DNA of 38,879 nucleotides. Source: Chara braunii (lineage: Eukaryota > Streptophyta > Charophyceae > Charales > Characeae). Below, piece after piece: positions 9,737 to 20,746 of the stretch (positions are counted from its first letter, which is position 1; every line of letters begins with the position of its first letter). A program made the translations under genes and the position numbers. The notes below the pieces were generated by a model. That model did not search any database. It was not told the DNA's origin and saw only the letters and a list, made by a program, of their open reading frames with translations. Location: contig BFEA01000067.1 of the NCBI GenBank assembly GCA_003427395.1, forward strand, positions 990,504-1,029,382, written 5' to 3'.

Positions 9737-9747
9737 AATCGGCTCTA
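9737..9747. repeat. Right target-site duplication of the U6 insertion
   Basis: This is an exact copy of 9642-9652. The U6 body ends directly against it, without an A-tail. Confidence 0.88.
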
Positions 9748-9927
9748 CAAGTGCTTTGTCCAACATTGGATAGTTCCCTGCCTGCAACAGTGGTTATATG
9801 GAGAGTGGACCTGGAGTCTGGGCTTGCAAATCTGGGCAGGACAAATCTTGGTAGATTTGTTTTTTGTGATTCGAGTGCTTGGATAGTCTAGTTGATGACA
9901 GTAGTGGAGCTGTGACGTCTTTTTACG

Positions 9928-9958
<31 letters not shown>

Positions 9959-10514
9959 TTTTTTTTACAATTTTTTAGGGCACCTTTCGCTACAGGGGAG
10001 GGGCTCCACCTTATGAAGAAGGATTGGAGACCTAGCTGCCCCTGAATCTGGAACCCCATTACTTTGTGTATATTGCCTTGGGCACTGGGCCCTAGCATGA
10101 TTCTGATTTGGTTATTAAAAAAAAAAAAAAAAAAAAGAGTTGAGCAGAAAACATAATATTCTTATTCAGAGATTGTGTCAGACAGCGTGTCATGATGGAT
10201 GCATCCACCCCATCCACGATGTGGATATCTTTCAGTGCAAGGTTCAAATGGTTCGCCAGCTGCGATACCGGGGTGTGTGAGATATTCATTTATTTGAGAT
10301 GGTCCTTGCTCAAGGGTTGTGCAGAGAGTCAACTTCCGACCAGAGTAATTCAGGAGCAGATGACGAGTGAGTTTCAAGTCGGGGATCAGTCTCCTGCGGA
10401 ATTTGTTCTGCACAATCTTCTTGGCGGTAATGACCACCGAAGATTATGAAGGGTCATTCGTGGAAATCGAAACTGTGAAGGTCGTGTGCCCCTCCTAGTC
10501 TCTGAACACGAGGG
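9748..10514. other. Retroelement tails and unassigned DNA
   Basis: A 26-base T-run (9928-9953) looks like the A-tail of a minus-strand retroelement, possibly the ORF1 element to the right. A 20-base A-run (10117-10136) follows GGGCACTGGGCCC at about 10080 and looks like a plus-strand tail with a degraded LINE 3' motif. Minus-strand frames at 10092-10437 show no recognisable domain. Confidence 0.5.
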
Positions 10515-11669
10515 TCATCGGGCCTTGGTTGGATGGGACACAAAAAATTGAAACCACGTATTTAAATACCGTCTCACCTTTTCGAGAGTTGTAACTCCTG
10601 GACCGTCACTCAAAGCCAACGTTTTGGGGAAAGACACCTCGACCGTTGCCGAAGTGGAAGCATATTCTTCCTTTTGATAGTCCCCTTCTGACCCGTCAGA
10701 GGAGTTACAACGTGTTCTTGGTTCCTTTTCTGCCTCCATTCTTCTGGCTCATTTTGATGATTTCTTACTGTTGGTGTCCTTAGAGGGTGCATCTATCGCA
10801 GAGTTTCCCACAATCGTGGGTGTGAGGGGGTTTTCCTCCCCAGGGACCCTCACCTCCATAGCATCTTCGTCGAGGTCCACATTGTTGACGGCTACCACAT
10901 TTTATGGTTCACCATCCCGCTCAAAATTAATCTGAACTGCGTCATCTTCCCTGGACTTGTGCATCTCGATGAGAGACTCAGGCGCGGTTTTTTCCGCCGA
11001 GGCATCGGCGTTCCCAGGAGCTTTAAACCTGCCCGTGGGACGCCAAGCTTGTCGCAGGTGAGAGAACATGTCATATAACTTTTTAGTGAATGTGGTAGTG
11101 TACGACGAAATCGGTGGAGGAGGAATAAAACGCTTCTCACTCCTAAGACGTGAAGATCGACTGTCGTGTACCTGGTCTTCAAGATGTTTCTGTCAATAAC
11201 GTCGGAGTCGACGTTTTTGTAGGCGCCCCTCATGGGCCGGGCCATCCTCCCGGTCTTGATTACGGGTTGGGTTTTTGAATTCCTCGTCGGTGTGGAACCA
11301 CCAACGACAGTGAGAACAGTAAGGAGTAGAGGTGTTGACCATGTCAACGTCAATAGACTCATGCTCTGACAATTCTATCGTGAGGGAGGGATAGGATGAG
11401 AGTCGTGCCGATGACTCCAAGTCAAAACGGATGTCGGCTATGGATGACTGATCTTTATCCGGTTGATAGTCGTGCATCGTGAGGATTTTGCCAATGGTGT
11501 TCTCAATTTGGTAACAGTGGTTGAAAGTAGCCATAATAGGCACGTTTAAGGTCCGGGTAGAGGGAGAGGAGAGGGTTGAGCAATTCAAAATGCTTTTCCA
11601 ACTGGAGCTCTCGCATAGGTGGAAGACAACTAAGCAATCACTTGACAATTTCCATAGATTAAAAGACAT
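10515..11669 (-). pseudogene. LINE-type ORF1 with CCHC zinc knuckle
   Basis: One reading frame holds together from 11669 to 10515, with in-frame stops near 11193, 10905 and 10757. Residues IGKILTMHDYQPDK, ADIRFDLESSARL and TPYCSHCRWWFHTDEE match the layout of plant LINE ORF1 proteins (DUF4283 type with zf-CCHC): a domain ending before a Cx2Cx4Hx4C knuckle, in which the last Cys is Phe here. A charged, proline-containing tail follows. ORF1 proteins bind and package element RNA. No ORF2 follows in this orientation. Three nonsense codons without a frameshift suggest decay by base substitution. Confidence 0.7.
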
Positions 11670-12326
11670 CCGGGAACGGCTACTACAGTTCTCTAGGGAA
11701 TGGTTGGGCGGGGACCGGGAGGGACGGGTAGCGGAAGTGTGCTGGACAGGGAAGTGGGAAGGAGAGGAGGGAAGGGATGGCAGCCAAGGAGAGAGGAAGT
11801 CCCAAGGGATTACCGCCTGAGATTCAAGGAGTGGCTATCAATAGACTCTAGCATCCCCATGAGACCGACATAGGAGTTTCGAGACCCGTTCCTCCCCCAC
11901 CCAAGGTCCCTGGATATACGTTTGTAAGTCCCTACCCAGTGAAATCCATGAATTCTCAGAATTCAATCTTCTGTTTTATTTTGCTTCAGTTTGTAAAACT
12001 TCCAATCTTCTGACTTATTTTGTTCCATTCTCTAACCAACATTCAGATGCAGTAAGGGCGGGTGGTAGCCGGGTACGCCCGACAAAGGACAGTACCGTAG
12101 CATGGTTTTTTTGGGGGGGATGGGCAGGGAGACGAAAAGAGGTCCCACTGGTGCCCCCCAGTGGCTCTTCCCGGAACCCTGACCAGACAAAGGGTTGGAG
12201 AAGGAGATGGGGACACCTCCTTTCAGTCCCTTTGGTCGGGTCATGCTTATACCTGCTCAGTCAATCCTCTGGATTCCAGAGTAATCAATGCTGGCAGGCG
12301 CCTTCTGGACACCATCTTGTTACTCT

Positions 12327-12896
12327 TCAATGTATCATTTTGTATCTTACTGCATAAGGGACGATCCAGAGAAACTTGTATTTCATGGTTTCTTTCAACT
12401 GTTTCATTTCGTTTGGTGGGAGATAGGGGCGAAAATCATCCCGACAGGTCACATTGTCAAACTCAATCTTATCATAGCCCACACTTTTCATCCAATCCAC
12501 ATGTTGCTTGGATCCTGTTATGTATGTGGCTAAATTCTTCCCTTCATGGACAAAGTAGCCTTTCTTATGATTTTTGAGAAGGAGACTTGCTTTAACCCAG
12601 GCCGCCTCGTACACTTGTATCATTTGTTTTTTAATGTGAACAGATAAAGCTCTCGGTTCGTTTTTAGAAACCGAGAGAAATGCCCGTTCGCTGAGCCATT
12701 CTTCCTGGATGCTTTGGATTTGAGGGTTGACTCTCAAGCGTGAGTGGTAAGGGCCATGATCTATTTTCTCATGGTCAAGACCTTCGGGCAGTTTCCCATC
12801 CAAGAAACAAGCCTCTAACATTTCCCGAACTTGCTCACGAAAGGTTGGGTCGACGGGTGGTGGCGCCAGCGCTTCCGCCCAGGTGACATCATCCAT
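12327..12896 (-). pseudogene. Unrecognised 189-codon ORF in frame with the ORF1 below
   Basis: The ORF runs from ATG 12896 to a stop at 12327. It has charged, coding-like composition (REQVREMLEACFLDG, QVYEAAWVKASLLLKNHKKG). It is in the same frame modulo three as the zinc-knuckle ORF at 11669-10515, and both lie on the minus strand. It may be the N-terminal part of the same LINE ORF1, with about 650 bp of degraded sequence between. I see no defining motif, so this is inference from frame and position. Confidence 0.45.
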
Positions 12897-13841
12897 GGTT
12901 CATGACTTCGATGTACTAGGAGCTATAGGCGGTTAGATATGACGGTAGGTAGCGTTAGATAGTAGAATACCTCGGTGAATCGACCAGACTCCAAATTATT
13001 ACACATGCACGTTTAACTGTGGTCAAATGAGGTGGGAGAGAAGGAGTATACCAGTATTGTTGATGAAATTCCACCTGCAGCCCGACACTTGACGCTACTA
13101 GGCAGAAAGTTGGTGGTCGTAGAAGAATTTCTGCAACATCTCCAGACTCAGCAAAAGTCGATCGGAATGGAAAACATAAGATCGGGCTAGGGGAGCAAGA
13201 CACTCATCCACCCGCCATTCACGAGTGGAAGCACCACCTACACGATGGCGTGAGTGTAACCTACAGCTGGAGTGCATGACGACGCCGCCTGGTCAACGGC
13301 AATCCCGGTAATTGATACGACAAGAGGGCACAACGTTAATTAGGGTTAGCACCACCAAACACAAGAATAGCGCTAAGATTAGCGGATAACAAATTAACGT
13401 TAAACTTGTCACCGCCGCCTGCTCCCCTTCTCCCCTATCTTCTCTCTTTGTCCCTGGAATTTTGAGAGGATAACTTGTAATCCTTCTTTCACAATACAGA
13501 CCTACGGGACCTGGGACAATGAGGGTTGGGTGCTGGGATGGTGCGCCACCCTGTAACTTGGAAGGTGCCAGGTCTCAGGACTGCCAAAGGATTGGTCAGA
13601 GTGACCAGGGTACTGCCACATGTGTTAGACCTGGTTGAAGGTCCGAGCTCTGTTGATGTGCCTGGCTTGCCAGACAGGACATACTAAGGAATTATGTGGG
13701 TTGAATTCAAATCAGGACCAGTCTATTTGACAACCATGGCTCCATTACGCTGCCTAATCAGGGTTGAGACCCTGAGTCTACGCTGGAGTTGTACGCCAAT
13801 AATAATAAGCTGGATTAAAAACTTGGTACTCTCTACCTACT
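12897..13841. other. No gene recognised
   Basis: This stretch holds no open frame with recognisable content. A short segment around 13540-13600 resembles the repeat monomers seen at 18.1-18.9 kb (CACCCTGTAAC). It may include the 5' UTR of the minus-strand ORF1 element. Confidence 0.4.
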
Positions 13842-13944
13842 ATAATCATGATGGATAATTCTTTGGATAACTGGGATAATGAGACTGGGTTATCTCGATG
13901 GAGGATTGGCCAATTCCCATAGCGGTGTACAAAGTGGAATCGAT
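13842..13944 (+). repeat. ~100-bp dispersed repeat, copy 1
   Basis: This matches the reverse complement of 22899-22998 over about 100 bp. Shared blocks include TAATGAGACTGG.TTATC and CGGTGTACAAAGTG.AATC. It abuts the C/T homopolymer at the 3' tail of LINE-C. The family is unknown to me. Confidence 0.8.
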
Positions 13945-13945
13945 G

Positions 13946-13971
13946 CCCCCCCCCCCCCCCCTTTTTTTTTT
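13946..13971. repeat. C16-T10 homopolymer pair
   Basis: Sixteen C (13946-13961) run straight into ten T (13962-13971). On the minus strand this is A10 followed by G16, directly after the LINE-C 3' UTR. The A-run is probably the LINE tail. The G-run is unusual and prone to sequencing error. Confidence 0.8.
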
Positions 13972-14040
13972 AACCCTCGACAACAGATAGGAGTGATGAT
14001 GATAAGAGCATGCACTCCTACCTGCCATTACAGGGGGCTT

Positions 14041-14149
14041 CAATCTATAGGTGGGGAGTTGCACCTGCTGGAAAACGAGTCCAGCGTCCCCTGAGGCACA
14101 AGGTTGAGATGATGAGACAACACGTGCTGGGAACCGGGCCCAGCGTCCC
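14041..14149 (-). other. Two copies of the LINE 3'-UTR stem-loop motif (LINE-C)
   Basis: The minus strand carries GGGACGCTGGGCCCGGTTCC followed by CAGCACGTG, and about 36 bp further on a diverged GGGACGCTGGACTCGTTTTC followed by CAGCAGGTG. After the second copy comes CAACTCCCCACCTATAGATT, matching the second part of the motif in LINE-B. LINE-D also has two copies. Confidence 0.75.
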
Positions 14150-14582
14150 ACATAAACCTACTGGTGCAGATGAGGATCTCCAAGATGGTGACACAGACAC
14201 TGGTGATAAAACCCTTTTTTTTTCTTCTTATGCAAAGTCTCTCCACCTAACCATGGGTGTCAGATTCACCTCCATCCTCTAGCTTTGTCTTCTTTATCTG
14301 ACTTCTTGGCACACAGGCCAGTACTTAGGATTAACTCATATCCAAATCATGATATTGAAACCATACTTCTCTCATGTGGGGGAAAGGGATCAGGAAAATC
14401 CGATAAGGGTGCTAAGGTTATAAGTGGATCAATTGTAGTTCTGTCACCAACTTCAAATAATAGTCTTTGCGCACTTCTTCAGTGTCTCTTCTCTCATCCC
14501 CTTTCCATATGACCTGTCCCATTTCCTCCTTTGGGTCCCTGAAGCCAGCAGCGGCTAAACTCTTGAATGTGTTTTTTGTATT

Positions 14583-15346
14583 TCATCCCGAGAATGTAGG
14601 TGTTGGATTTTTTTCTTTTGTGACTTCCCATCTTAATTTGATTGCTGTTTGAATTTCCAATTTAATTGAATCTGTGAAGTCAGGACCATCCAACCTTGCC
14701 CCCTCCATCTCAAAAGTAAATCTTCTCAACCAGATGACCCACAACACTGCTCTTCTTCCTAAAATAAATAAATTGTTAGCGAAATCATCATAGGGATCTG
14801 GAGTCCAGGATTCTAAAAAAACTGCTTTCCAGTTCCATGACCATTGACATAGAGAGCTTATTTGTCTCCATATTTGTTCCCACCATCTCCACAGCCAGAT
14901 AGATCCTAGGCATTGTAAATATATATGTTTAATAGTTTTGGGAATTGTTTTTTTGTCGGAAAGGCTGAAGAGCAAAATTTACACCATAGGAGTCGTATTC
15001 ATTTTTGCTTCAGCTTAGTTCTATTTATCAACCAATTCTTAGTTGGGAGGCAATGATGCTCAATTCGCCATTGTAGCGAGGCCACCTTGGCTGGTTTAGA
15101 TTTCATGATTTAGAATCATTTGATTGGCTTCAACTCTTCCATATTAATATTTAATTGGCTCATTTATCCAGCTATCACTTTGTCTTTCAAATTAATACGT
15201 GACCTTAATATTCTATATGTAGATTCAACTGACAAAGTGTGAAGTGCTCTCTTGCATATATGACATTTTTTCATAGGTGAAGTCCAAACCCAATTTATAA
15301 GGTGTAGAGCCAGGCATGGAATGGGGGTGTAAGGTTTGAATTTCAA
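14583..15346 (-). pseudogene. LINE-C ORF2 C-terminal fragment (zf-RVT)
   Basis: Two open pieces (15346-15164 and 14975-14583) carry NWVWTSPM, ALHTLSVESTYRIL, then IPKTIKHIYLQCLGSIWLW and RRAVLWVIWLRRFTFEMEG, closely matching LINE-B 8158-8927. The H and last C of the knuckle are in IKHIYLQC. The first CxxC lies in the degraded stretch near 14980. The fragment could not function alone. Confidence 0.82.
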
Positions 15347-15640
15347 TCATTTAGTGTTGCTTCTTAGTACTCTAATCTGAAAATTTTGATCAATGCTTAC
15401 CCATCAAACTTTTTATGACGGGTTGGGGATAACTATATTATCTTGAGGCAACCTGAATAAAGATAGGAGAGTCTCTCTTTTGGAATTAATTTATAAAATA
15501 CTACCTATCAGGTGAGGTTGGTTGCTAATTGCTACCCACTCCCCCTCTTCAAATTTGGGGATCTTTCTCAGGATTCTATCCAATCCTTAGTTTTCTCATT
15601 CCATATATCCTTAATACGTAGTCTGGCAACTCATTTTGGA

Positions 15641-16640
15641 CTCGTGATTGGAAATAGGGCGGGGCACGACGTGGTTGGGAGCGCCGCGCTCGGGCTCTCT
15701 CGACAGTGTGTACTCGGTATGGCGAACGTGGTACCGACCTACTTCAGAGTTGCCAAGAATAGACAACGATGATGGAGGGGAGGTCGGTCTTGGCTGAAGA
15801 CGGTGCACGTGGGGGCAGTTTGAAGTATACGGTTCTTTGCCTCCATTTGTTTTTTTTCGTTCTGGTAGATGAGTTTTGCAGCGCTTATGGTGTTTGAACT
15901 CTCTGCGGCGACTCGTTGGCGGGCTCGACGAGGTTGGGCCGTAGCATCGTTCACTCCGGAGGAGTTCACTCCGGAGGAGGAAGTGGGGGATACCTGGTTC
16001 AGAGTTTCGGATGCTGGCGAAGAATGTTTCACCGGTTGTGAAGATATTGCGGCTAGCAGGGGAGGGGAAGGTTTCTTCTTCTCTACGAAGACAATGAGAG
16101 TAAATTTGGGCAAAGGAAGGGCGGCATCATGCATCTTCAAGGGCGATGTTGTGAAAAATGGAGACGGCGGAGGATAATTTTGTGAAGACTGCAATAAGGA
16201 CATCATCAAGAGGCAGGAATTTTCCGTACGGTAAAGCAAGCATGGAAAATAAGAAATAGCGGGTAATAACACTTGAAACCCCGACGGTGGCTGGTCGATG
16301 TGTTATGGCAGGAGAGGCGGGCGTGGATGGGCGCGATGGGGGCGGGGTGGGGCGCAACATGTTTTTGATGTGATTGTATATGTTAAGGGAGTGATGAGCA
16401 GAGAGAAGACGGAGGGGGGTCCTCAAGGGTAAGTTTGTATGAGTTGTTTCACTGTCCCCCATATATGCGTTTTCTTTCCCTTTTGTTGCTTTCTGCTCTT
16501 GCCCCTTTTGAGTTTTGTTTTCCTTTGGGAGTGTTTGGTTTTGTTTGCTCAATGATAAACGGCTTGACCTTATCCTACCTGTCGGGTTTTTTATTCGCAA
16601 TCTTTGATGATCATCCAAACGACGATCTAATTCAGACTTC
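15641..16640 (-). other. Unassigned DNA with overlapping minus-strand ORFs
   Basis: Two minus-strand open frames (16618-16127, 163 codons; 16272-15739, 177 codons) overlap in different frames. They are rich in Ser, Pro, Lys and Gln (NQTLPKENKTQKGQEQK, SPTSSSGVNSSGVND). A 12-bp duplication (GGAGTTCACTCC) produces the SSGVN repeat. No domain is recognisable. The stretch is GC-richer than the LINE beside it. It could be exon or ORF1-like sequence, or non-coding. Confidence 0.3.
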
Positions 16641-18099
16641 CTGAATTTTGAATTTTTTTACCTGATATTCAAATTTCTTAAAAAAAAAACTTTTGGATGG
16701 TAATTCTGATTTCTTAAATTGATCTCAATCCGTAGTTCGTAACTTTTCTTGTTGATTTCGCAATCCGACTTTAGAGTCGTTATAGTTTCCCTCATACAGA
16801 ATTGATTGTCGATTTATTTTTCTGCTTAGTAATTTCTGATTTACTGTCTGAGCGATTGCTTGAACCTTGGGGTTCTGGAAATCAGAGTCGTAAGTCCGTT
16901 CGGACATCAAAATCGATTCTCTATTTTGCTTCCCTACTTGTTTTTTCCAAATCTTATCCAATCTTACCTGCAATCCTATCTTTATCTCGATGAATTTCCT
17001 GAATTCGATGCTAAATTCATGATTCAATTTTTGTTTGCATGACTCGTAATTTTCTCTTTTAACACGACGTTGGATTGTTCAAACGGTTTTTACTCAAGTA
17101 ATTAGTCTTAGTTTGTTGTTTTTAGCAAAGGAGTCTCAACCTGTGATGTGGTGAGATTGGGGTCAGAGGTGTTGGAATGGATATCTCCTTTAGGGTTGGA
17201 GTCCCTCCCTGCGAGTGTTACACAAGGTGGGTGGTGTGATCTTTAAGAGGGTGGGGGCGGTATTGAGGGTTTGTCATTTTTTGGGCCTCGCTGATTTTCG
17301 GGTCATATCAGCTATGGCGGTTGGGGAGAGAGGACAAGGGGTGCTGATGTCATCAGGGTGAGAGTTGAGAGGGCTGTTCCGCTTGGAGGGAGTGGGGCAG
17401 GAAGGAAGGGGGATCTTTTGCTCTGCGGGGGCATACTTTAAGGGGTATTGTATGCGACCGAGGGAGCAGGAGGGGTATTCTGGGGGCTGTTTTGAATTGG
17501 GGCGGGGAGACGAGGGGGCGCCTTCCCGCGGAGGCAGTAGACAAACAGGGGGTTGTTTTGGGGGGAGAGGAGTAATCCCTTGACTCTTGTGACCTCTTTA
17601 CATGTACTTGAGACCTCAATAGGCATTGCCGTAATCCCTTTGGCTCTTGTGACCTCTTTACATGTACTTGAGACCTCAATAGGCATTGTCGTTTCCATGG
17701 GGAGAGAGGGTTGTTTTTTTCCCTCTCTTCCCCTCTCCCTGTGGCAATGGTGGGCGATGGAATGTTCATGTGTTTTTTTTGGGGATTTTTTGTGCCTGAT
17801 TTTTCTTAAATTGAAAATTTCTTCCAAGGTTTGGTGTTGGAGGCAGGGGGATAAGGTGGCTGTGACGACGGGAGACGACGCGCTCTGCGGCGAAGGGGCT
17901 AGCCTGTAGGGTTGTAATAGGGTACAGCAGAGGTGGAGATGGTGGCTTCATCGTGGTAAGACTTGTCGGAGTAGGGTTCAGGCGGGATATCTGCAACCAG
18001 TGCATGAAGGAGACGAATAATGAGATCTACAACTATGGTGTTGATTGGTGGCTTGACTGCTATTTGCCTTAGTCCTGAGTCCCGGTGGTTTGCGAAAAG
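16641..18099. other. No gene recognised; AT-rich then G-rich DNA
   Basis: 16641-17130 is AT-rich without coding signal. 17130-17560 is G-rich on the plus strand. Minus-strand frames over 17353-17827 are Pro/Ser-rich low-complexity, extended by a 60-bp tandem repeat. I see no RNA gene or transposon end here. Confidence 0.4.
17572..17691. repeat. 60-bp tandem duplication
   Basis: Units 17572-17631 and 17632-17691 share TCTTGTGACCTCTTTACATG and TACTTGAGACCTCAATAGGC, with only a few mismatches. The period is divisible by three. Confidence 0.92.
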
Positions 18100-18480
18100 A
18101 CGAGGCCAGAATGACGTTGGTCGATGTTGGGGCATGGTTGTGTTGCCTTGTAACTCAACCTGTGCGAGGGCATGAGACCTGGTAGAAAGATTTGGGGAGT
18201 TGTCGAGGGTGGAAGGCACTCTAGGGTCTTTTGGTGAGCTGGTGCCTAGTCGACACTGGCCGGAGCCGGGGTGGGTCGCTTTGCCCTATGGCCTAGCAGG
18301 TGGGGGTTATTCTAGGGTGGGTCGTGCCACTCTGTAACCTAGCAGTTGGGGGCATGAGGCCTGGTAGAGATTGGGCATCGGGATATAGGGGTGAGGCAGG
18401 TAAGGGTTGGGCTGCTGAAAGGCCCTTAGGCAGGTGGTTTTTTTCCGAATGCTCCTTTGATCCGAGCTTTGGGGGACACA
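18100..18480 (+). repeat. Diverged repeat monomers (CTGTAACCTAG family)
   Basis: Repeated blocks of the form GACGCTGGCCGGAGCTGGGG, then CTCTGTAACCTAG, then GTGAGGCCTGGTAGAG recur here and again at 18680-18900 and 21150-21350. Spacings are roughly 80-130 bp. Some D-arm-like wording (CCTAGTCGGGTGGGAG) hints at a tRNA-derived SINE, but a correctly ordered A and B box is not demonstrable. Confidence 0.5.
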
Positions 18481-18506
18481 AAATTTTAGTGTTCTAAAAA
18501 AAAAAG

Positions 18507-18537
18507 GCCGAAGTCGGGTAATAGCCCTGGTATCTCA
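18507..18537 (+). repeat. GCCGAAGTCGGG...ATCTC tail motif, copy 1
   Basis: This ~31-nt motif (GCCGAAGTCGGGTAATAGCC, then ending TATCTC) also occurs at 21010-21039 and 21513-21543. It is closely followed by A-rich sequence in all three places, so it resembles the 3' end of a retroposon. Confidence 0.65.
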
Positions 18538-18580
18538 AGGATATCTTCAAAAAAAAAAAGTTTGTTTACAGGTGGTTCTG

Positions 18581-19050
18581 AGAATGCCTTAGGATTCTGG
18601 GGACTTCTAGCAACTCGCATAAGGTTGTTTGATACTGATACATTCATGGATCTGCGGTTGTTCGATGCCAGAACGACGCTGGCCGGTGTTGGGGTGTCGC
18701 TTTGTAACCTGTTGACCGCAAGAGTGTGAGGCCTGGTAGATCGATGTGGGGATGCTTTGGGGTGGGCATTCCAAGGGACAACCAAGGGTTACTGTTGGGA
18801 CGGCGCTGGCCAGAGCTGGGGCGAGTCGTGTTGCGCTGTAACCTAGTCGGGTGGGAGTGTGAGACCTAGGAGAGCTCGATAGGGAATAAAACAGTGTTGG
18901 ATAGTTTTAGAGAGTTTTGTTTGGGAGTCTAGGGGTTCTGAGCATTTAAAAAGAGGTCAGTAGTCATTCATGGTTTTTCAACCTCTTTTTAATTCTCTTG
19001 AATTTCTTCAATAGTTCTTAATAGTTCTCAATAGTTCTAAGATTGATTCT
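18581..19050 (+). repeat. ~465-bp direct repeat, copy 1
   Basis: This aligns along its length with 21051-21510 with scattered substitutions, from TTAGGATTCTGGGGACTTCT to the AATAGTTCTC tracts near the end. It contains two CTGTAACCT-type monomers and TGTTGGATAGTTTTAGAGAG. It carries no ORF of note. The two copies flank LINE-D. Confidence 0.88.
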
Positions 19051-19196
19051 TGGCCCCTGAGTGCCCAATCCAAATTTTGGGGGTTAAGATGACGGTGCTA
19101 GGTCAATCCCCTGAAAATGACGGATGAATATCAGCCCCGGCGTTTGCCAAACTCTCCCAATGGAATCATTAACACACATCACTTTTCGGACGTGCG

Positions 19197-19490
19197 TTGG
19201 TGATCAACAATGTAGTCTTAGCCACCCTGCGGTATAAATCGGTACTTGGGCTATTGAGCCCAGGGGCCCTAAAGATTTTGAAGAGGAAGGTGGCAGCCTA
19301 CCTTTGGAGAGGGGATAGTGAAACCCCCCACGCTATAAGTCGTATTGCATGGAACTCAGTTATCCAACCCAAGACAAAGGGAGGCCTTGGTATCATAGAC
19401 CCCCTCACCCAATCCCAAACCCTTAGTTTACAATGGGTGGTACGATTGCTTTTCGAAAACCCATTAGTATGGAGGCCGTTGGCACTATAA
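19197..19490 (+). pseudogene. LINE-D ORF2 RT thumb fragment
   Basis: The translation VINNVVLATLRYKS, LKRKVAAYLWRGD, ISRIAWNSVIQPKTKGGLG and IIDPLTQSQTL matches the LINE-B thumb block by block, including the PK.KGGLGIIDP element. A TAA after RPLAL closes the frame near 19490. Similarity continues past it into the connection region. Confidence 0.82.
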
Positions 19491-20151
19491 CAAATCTCCC
19501 GTTTGGCACCCGAGGCCCCTTCGACCGTTCACCCTCTCCAATGGTTAGACGATCGCTATCGAAGAGTGCCACGGCGCTCCCGGGGAGGGGAGGGACGAAG
19601 AGATGATTTTTGACCCCGTTTGTTAAAAATCTGGAGGAGGCTACCCCCCCGAATCGCCCACCCCCAAATAGGTGGGAGGAGATGGCAAGACAACCCCTCT
19701 TCGAAAACCGTTGGATTACCAACGAACGAAGTCATAGTTTTTGCAGCACTGACGCCCCATGGAAAGGATGGGTGAAGAATGGCGTGACTCGAATGGGCGA
19801 CCTTTGAGACAGGGAGAGGAAGGATTTGAAGGGTCCAGTCTTGAAGAAATAACGGAGGCCCTCCCAGTAGGGTGGTGGCCCATTCTTCGCAGAGGTCCGG
19901 TGTTGAAGGAAGGGGATTGGGTGTCTAGGGAAGGGAGGGTCAATAAGGTAGGCCTGGTGCATCTAGTTCGGTCGGGGGACTTGTTGATCGAGTGATATAG
20001 TATAAAAGGAAACGAAGGACTGGTAGGGAGCCGAGACCCCTTTTAATGGACTCTGAAGAAGGGACTACACAGAATCAGGGTAATCGAGGAAGGAGAAAAC
20101 CGACAGACCTTTCTCCCTGAGATAGTCATAGAAGATCTCTCAATAGATACG

Positions 20152-20560
20152 TTGGAGTGGGTCTGGAGCCCCGACACATGGCATAACCCACGTCAACCAA
20201 CACCTAAAACATTGGCGGGCCTCTCGGTGAAAGCAACGTGTAGAATGCTCAGAGCTAAACGATGCATAAAAGACACGGTGATCGACAGATGGCAGAGGCA
20301 CCTCAAAGTGGAGAGACATCTTCTCACACCGATACGATGGTTCTGCGATACCAAAAGCAGACCTGCGAAAATTACATCTCCGCAGTGGCAGATCTTGCAT
20401 CGGTGTTTACCTACAAACGACTGACTGACCGATCACTCGCGGTTAGAACAACAAGGCCGTGCACTCCCTTGGTGCTCTCGATGTCTGTTGAGTTTCTCGA
20501 CTAAAAAAAGAACAACGATAATTAAGCACATATTTTTGCAATGCCCGACAACAATCCTGA
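20152..20560 (+). pseudogene. LINE-D ORF2 zf-RVT fragment
   Basis: LSVKATCRMLRAKRCIKD, ITSPQWQILHRCLPTND and, after shifts, IIKHIFLQCPT (about 20515-20545) correspond to LINE-B 8380-8700. The CxxC half of the knuckle falls where frames are broken (about 20460-20500). Non-functional. Confidence 0.78.
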
Positions 20561-20746
20561 CCTGAAGGTGGTGGGATAGGGTGTGGCAACAAACGGTTAC
20601 GGGCCATCCATGACCGTGGGATTGGCGTGCCATCCTATTGGGCCACTACCCACCTTTCCAAGGCAACACCTTTGCGTCGAACATGTTTCACCTGCCCCGA
20701 AGAACGATCTTGTAGGCCCTGTGGTGGCAACGCTGTGTCCTAACCT

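Larger units (their letters stand above)
13962..15640 (-). mobile_element. LINE-C, 5'-truncated minus-strand LINE of the LINE-B family
   Basis: Minus-strand translation gives ARLRIKDIWNE, EGEWVAISN, ALHTLSVESTYRILR and the zf-RVT knuckle region, all matching LINE-B blocks in the same order. The element then runs through a 3' UTR with two copies of the stem-loop motif (14126-14149 and 14067-14090) to an A-run at 13962-13971. Homology stops near 15640, so RT and endonuclease are missing. This is the usual result of incomplete target-primed reverse transcription. Confidence 0.85.

Noticed and set aside
11521-11820. Plus-strand 99-codon ORF
   Set aside because: It is antisense to the LINE ORF1 and its upstream frame. 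Glu/Gly/Arg-rich complement, no domain.
15869-16177. Plus-strand ORF at a GC-rich patch as a host gene exon
   Set aside because: No splice signals, conserved domain or partner exons could be identified. The overlapping minus-strand frames are equally open.
18680-18900. tRNA-derived SINE with Pol III A and B boxes
   Set aside because: Words resembling a D-arm and a B box are present but in the wrong order and spacing. Not enough to claim a promoter.
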